64,000 nt of DNA from Pseudomonas anatoliensis (lineage in GTDB: Bacteria; Pseudomonadota; Gammaproteobacteria; Pseudomonadales; Pseudomonadaceae): assembly GCF_017976235.1 (NCBI RefSeq), contig NZ_JACVHC010000004.1, forward strand, positions 106,602-170,601, read 5' to 3'. This document shows, piece by piece, positions 61,541 to 64,000 of this stretch. The number at the start of each line of letters is the position of its first letter. Positions within the stretch are counted from its first letter, which is position 1. The notes below the pieces were generated by a model, which was not told the origin of the DNA, searched no databases, and saw only the letters and a program-made list of their open reading frames with translations. Both the position numbers and the translations under genes were made by a program.

Positions 61541-64000
61541 TCAGCCAAACATGCTGAACCCATCTCCATTGATCGGCAGAACATCACCGTTGGCCGCTTT
61601 GAAGTGCTCGATGGTGTTGCCACCAGCGAACCAGTCCTGCAGTTTTACACCTTGGGCGGTTGGATCGGTCGGCGGGGAATATCCATCGCTGAGGTACAAG
61701 TCATCACCCACCCGCGCCAGCTGCAACGTGCTGGCCGACCGGACGTTATTCAGGATCAAGGTGTCATTGGTGCTAAGCCCGTCATCCCGGATAGTCACCA
61801 GCAGGTTGGTGTTGACGTAATAGGTGTCATCACCCTCTCCGCCGTTGCCAAAGCCACTGGCTTTCATCTGCCCGACTGGAGTGAACAAGGCGCCAAAGGT
61901 CAAATCATCATTGCCGGCACCACCGAGCAAGGCAAAGCCCTTACCCGTACCAAGCAGATCGTCATTGCCGGCGCCGCCAACTGCAGTGCCACTGGCGACA
62001 AAAATCGTGTCAAAACCATCCTCACCATAGGCGAAGGTGCCACGGTCATCTCCCGTGCTGATGATGCGGTCATTACCATTGCCGCCGTACAGCATGTCAG
62101 CCTGCGGCCCGCTGGCAGCAACATCGACCGCGAAAGGTCCGAGCTGGGTGTTGTAGCTACCGTAAATGACATCGTTGCCGTCGCCGCCATAAATCACGTC
62201 ATTACCCAGACCACCTTCAAAACTGTTGGCAAGCGCGTTGCCTGTCAGCGTGTCATTGAAGTTGGTCGCGATAATGCTCTCGACATTGATCAGCACATCG
62301 CCCTGCGCATCACCGCCCGTATTCACGCCGGACTGCAGATTGATGTTCACCGCCGCAGCGCTGTTGGCGTACCAGACTGTGTCGATCCCTTCACGGCCGT
62401 CGATCACGTCGGCGCCACCGCCACCGACGAAGTTGTCGTTGAGCGTGGTACCGGACAACGTGTCGGCAAAATTGCTGCCCTGGAAGAGCTCGATCCCGAC
62501 AAAGGTATCCCCCGCAGCATCACCGGCGTTGACGTTGGTTTTCAGGTCGATGGTGACCGCACTGTCGGACGACTCGTAGCTGACCATATCGAAGCCTGTA
62601 CCGCCATCGAGCACCAGGGAAGCCGTGCCGCCAACAAATACGTCGTTGAAATTCGAACCACGCATCGCTTCGATGCTGTTGTAGGTGTCACCCAGCGCGA
62701 TCCCGGTATTGATCCCGGTTTTCCAGTTGATACTGACGCCTACGGTACTGTCGGCGTAAGACACGGTGTCCAGGCCACCACCGCCGATGAACTGGTCGGC
62801 ACCACCGCCGCCATACAGCACGTCGTTTCCGTTGCCGCCAGTGATGATGTTGTCGAGGGCATTACCGATGCCCGTAAACGCACCGGTACCGGTGTAGGTC
62901 AGACGCTCGACGTTGGCCGCGAGCGTATGGTCCTTGTAGCTGACCCGTACTTCATCGTTACCGCCGCCAGCCTGTTCGATAACGGTTACGCCACCGCCGT
63001 TGACGTAGTAAGTGTCGTCACCCGCCCCCCCCTCGTAGGTGGCAAAAAGGTAAGCGTCAGTGGTGAAGCTGTCGTTGAACGCCGAGCCAATGACCTTTTC
63101 GACGCCGGTCAGGGTAATGCCCTGCGAATCGCCACCGACACCTGCCAGACCAGCGCCCGGACGGATATCGACGTTAACGCCTGCAGCCGACGTCGAGTAA
63201 TCGACGGTGTCAAAACCTTCACCACCGTCGACACCGCTGATTCGGCTATCGACCACGAAGGTGTCGTTGTACTTGGAGCCAGCGATCACCTCGATACCGT
63301 TGTAGGTATCGCCCGCGCCGATCCCCGAGACGACGCCGGTTTTCAGGTTGATGTTCATGGCAACCGTGCTGTCGAGGTACGACACGGTGTCGCGACCGGC
63401 GCCGCCGATGAACTGGTCGGCACCGCCACCGCCGTAGAACACGTCGTTGCCGCTGCCGCCAGTGATGACGTTGTCGAGGGCATTGCCCCAGCCAGTGAAC
63501 GAGCCAGTGCCGGTGTAAGTCAGGCGTTCGATGTTGGCTGCCAGTGTGTGGTCTTTGTAGGTCACGCGCACTTCATCGTTGCCGCCGCCCACTTGCTCGA
63601 TGGCCGTCACGCCGCCGCCATTGACGTAATAGATGTCATCCCCGGCGCCGCCCTCGTAAGTGGCGAAGAGGTAGGCGTCGGTGGTGAAACTGTCATTGAA
63701 CGCCGAGCCAATGACCTTTTCGACGCCGGTCAGGGTAATGCCCTGCGAATCGCCACCGACACCTGCCAGACCAGCGCCCGGACGGATATCGACGTTAACG
63801 CCTGCAGCCGACGTCGAGTAATCGACGGTGTCAAAACCTTCACCGCCGTCGACGCCACTGATTCGGCTATCGACCACGAAGGTGTCGTTGTACTTGGAGC
63901 CAGCGATCACCTCGATACCGTTGTAGGTATCGCCCGCGCCGATCCCCGAGACGACGCCGGTTTTCAGGTTGATGTTCATGGCAACCGTGCTGTCGAGGTA
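61541..64000 (-). CDS. Large RTX calcium-binding repeat protein (C-terminal part; gene continues beyond the window)
   Basis: At least 819 codons; the reading frame stays open through 64000, so the start is outside. The Met at 63979 lies inside a repeat and is not the start. Nonapeptide GGxGxDxxx calcium-binding repeats (GGSGNDVFYGGGGADQFIGG, GGLGNDVIYGGDGNDVIYGS) occur in blocks, separated by VNINLQSGVNTGG-like beta modules. The end, VKLQDWFAGGNTIEHFKAAN, fits the haemolysin-related C-terminal domain of type I-secreted proteins. Secreted or surface protein, probable adhesin or enzyme; the N-terminal function part is not visible. No ABC exporter genes are in the window. Confidence 0.93.
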   Translation of the reverse strand, partial: YLDSTVAMNINLKTGVVSGIGAGDTYNGIEVIAGSKYNDTFVVDSRISGVDGGEGFDTVDYSTSAAGVNVDIRPGAGLAGVGGDSQGITLTGVEKVIGSAFNDSFTTDAYLFATYEGGAGDDIYYVNGGGVTAIEQVGGGNDEVRVTYKDHTLAANIERLTYTGTGSFTGWGNALDNVITGGSGNDVFYGGGGADQFIGGAGRDTVSYLDSTVAMNINLKTGVVSGIGAGDTYNGIEVIAGSKYNDTFVVDSRISGVDGGEGFDTVDYSTSAAGVNVDIRPGAGLAGVGGDSQGITLTGVEKVIGSAFNDSFTTDAYLFATYEGGAGDDTYYVNGGGVTVIEQAGGGNDEVRVSYKDHTLAANVERLTYTGTGAFTGIGNALDNIITGGNGNDVLYGGGGADQFIGGGGLDTVSYADSTVGVSINWKTGINTGIALGDTYNSIEAMRGSNFNDVFVGGTASLVLDGGTGFDMVSYESSDSAVTIDLKTNVNAGDAAGDTFVGIELFQGSNFADTLSGTTLNDNFVGGGGADVIDGREGIDTVWYANSAAAVNINLQSGVNTGGDAQGDVLINVESIIATNFNDTLTGNALANSFEGGLGNDVIYGGDGNDVIYGSYNTQLGPFAVDVAASGPQADMLYGGNGNDRIISTGDDRGTFAYGEDGFDTIFVASGTAVGGAGNDDLLGTGKGFALLGGAGNDDLTFGALFTPVGQMKASGFGNGGEGDDTYYVNTNLLVTIRDDGLSTNDTLILNNVRSASTLQLARVGDDLYLSDGYSPPTDPTAQGVKLQDWFAGGNTIEHFKAANGDVLPINGDGFSMFG
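62738..63979 (-). repeat. Tandem 621-bp repeats in the RTX gene
   Basis: Two units (63359-63979 and 62738-63358), each 207 codons. The first 115 residues of the two are identical; all 14 differences fall in the last 92. A third, diverged unit follows in register from 62737, and the bases 63980-64000 match the end of a further unit upstream. Confidence 0.9.

Noticed and set aside
61541..63979. Met at 63979 as the start of the RTX gene
   Set aside because: The frame is open to the window edge and the upstream bases encode the end of another repeat unit.

Overview
The window reads as chromosome of a Pseudomonas of the fluorescens group. The evidence is the flagellar and chemotaxis gene order (fliC-flaG-fliD-fliS-fliT-fleQ-fleSR-fliEFGHIJ-...-fliKLMNOPQR-flhB-flhA-flhF-fleN-fliA-cheYZAB-motCD-parA-cheW), the GC-rich codon use, and several Pseudomonas-type REP inverted repeats (GTAGGAGCTGC..., TGTGGCGAGGGG... 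and GTAGGAGTGAGCC... types). No rRNA, tRNA, CRISPR array or insertion sequence was seen. Nearly all genes lie on the minus strand, so the text runs from low coordinates, which are downstream.

Layout. 1-1935 (+): a second FliK-domain protein and a small FlhB-C-terminal-like protein. 2036-12922 (-): DUF2802 protein, cheW, a CheW-like protein, parA, motD, motC, cheB, cheA, cheZ, cheY, fliA, fleN. 13040-16521 (-): flhF, flhA. 16522-21350: a cargo interval inserted between flhA and flhB. It holds a large Ig-like repeat protein gene with a perfect 20-bp lux-box-type palindrome upstream and a G10 tract that breaks the frame near its 3' end, about 0.8 kb with no convincing gene, a structured leader RNA and a DUF6124 gene. 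21351-28327 (-): flhB, fliRQPONML, fliK. 28432-30825 (-): an HptB-HsbR-HsbA signalling module. 30982-36741 (-): fliJIHGFE. 36869-41060 (-): fleR, fleS and the master regulator fleQ. 41233-44893 (-): fliT, fliS, fliD, flaG, fliC. 45137-61256 (-): a flagellin-glycan block. 61541-64000 (-): the C-terminal part of a large repeat-rich RTX protein running off the window edge.

How it works together. FleQ and RpoN, with FleSR and FliA, should drive the flagellar hierarchy. Candidate sigma-54 elements (GG-N10-GC) lie upstream of flhA, fliL, fliK, fliE, fleS, cheY and rfbF, and FliA-type elements upstream of fliC and fliS. FleN, FlhF and ParA set flagellar number and polar placement of flagellum and chemotaxis arrays. 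The glycan block encodes two activated-sugar routes. PseB, C, G, I, F make CMP-pseudaminic acid (no PseH is visible). RfbF, RfbG, a 3,5-epimerase, a C-methyltransferase and an SDR reductase would together make a CDP-linked 6-deoxy-C-methylhexose. Between them sit a CmcI-type methyltransferase, a three-module 971-residue glycosyltransferase, a ketoacyl synthase III and a Maf transferase next to flagellin. The best candidates for undescribed biology are this composite flagellin-glycan pathway with its apparent RpoN promoter, and the lux-box / poly-G controlled Ig-like protein inside the flagellar cluster.
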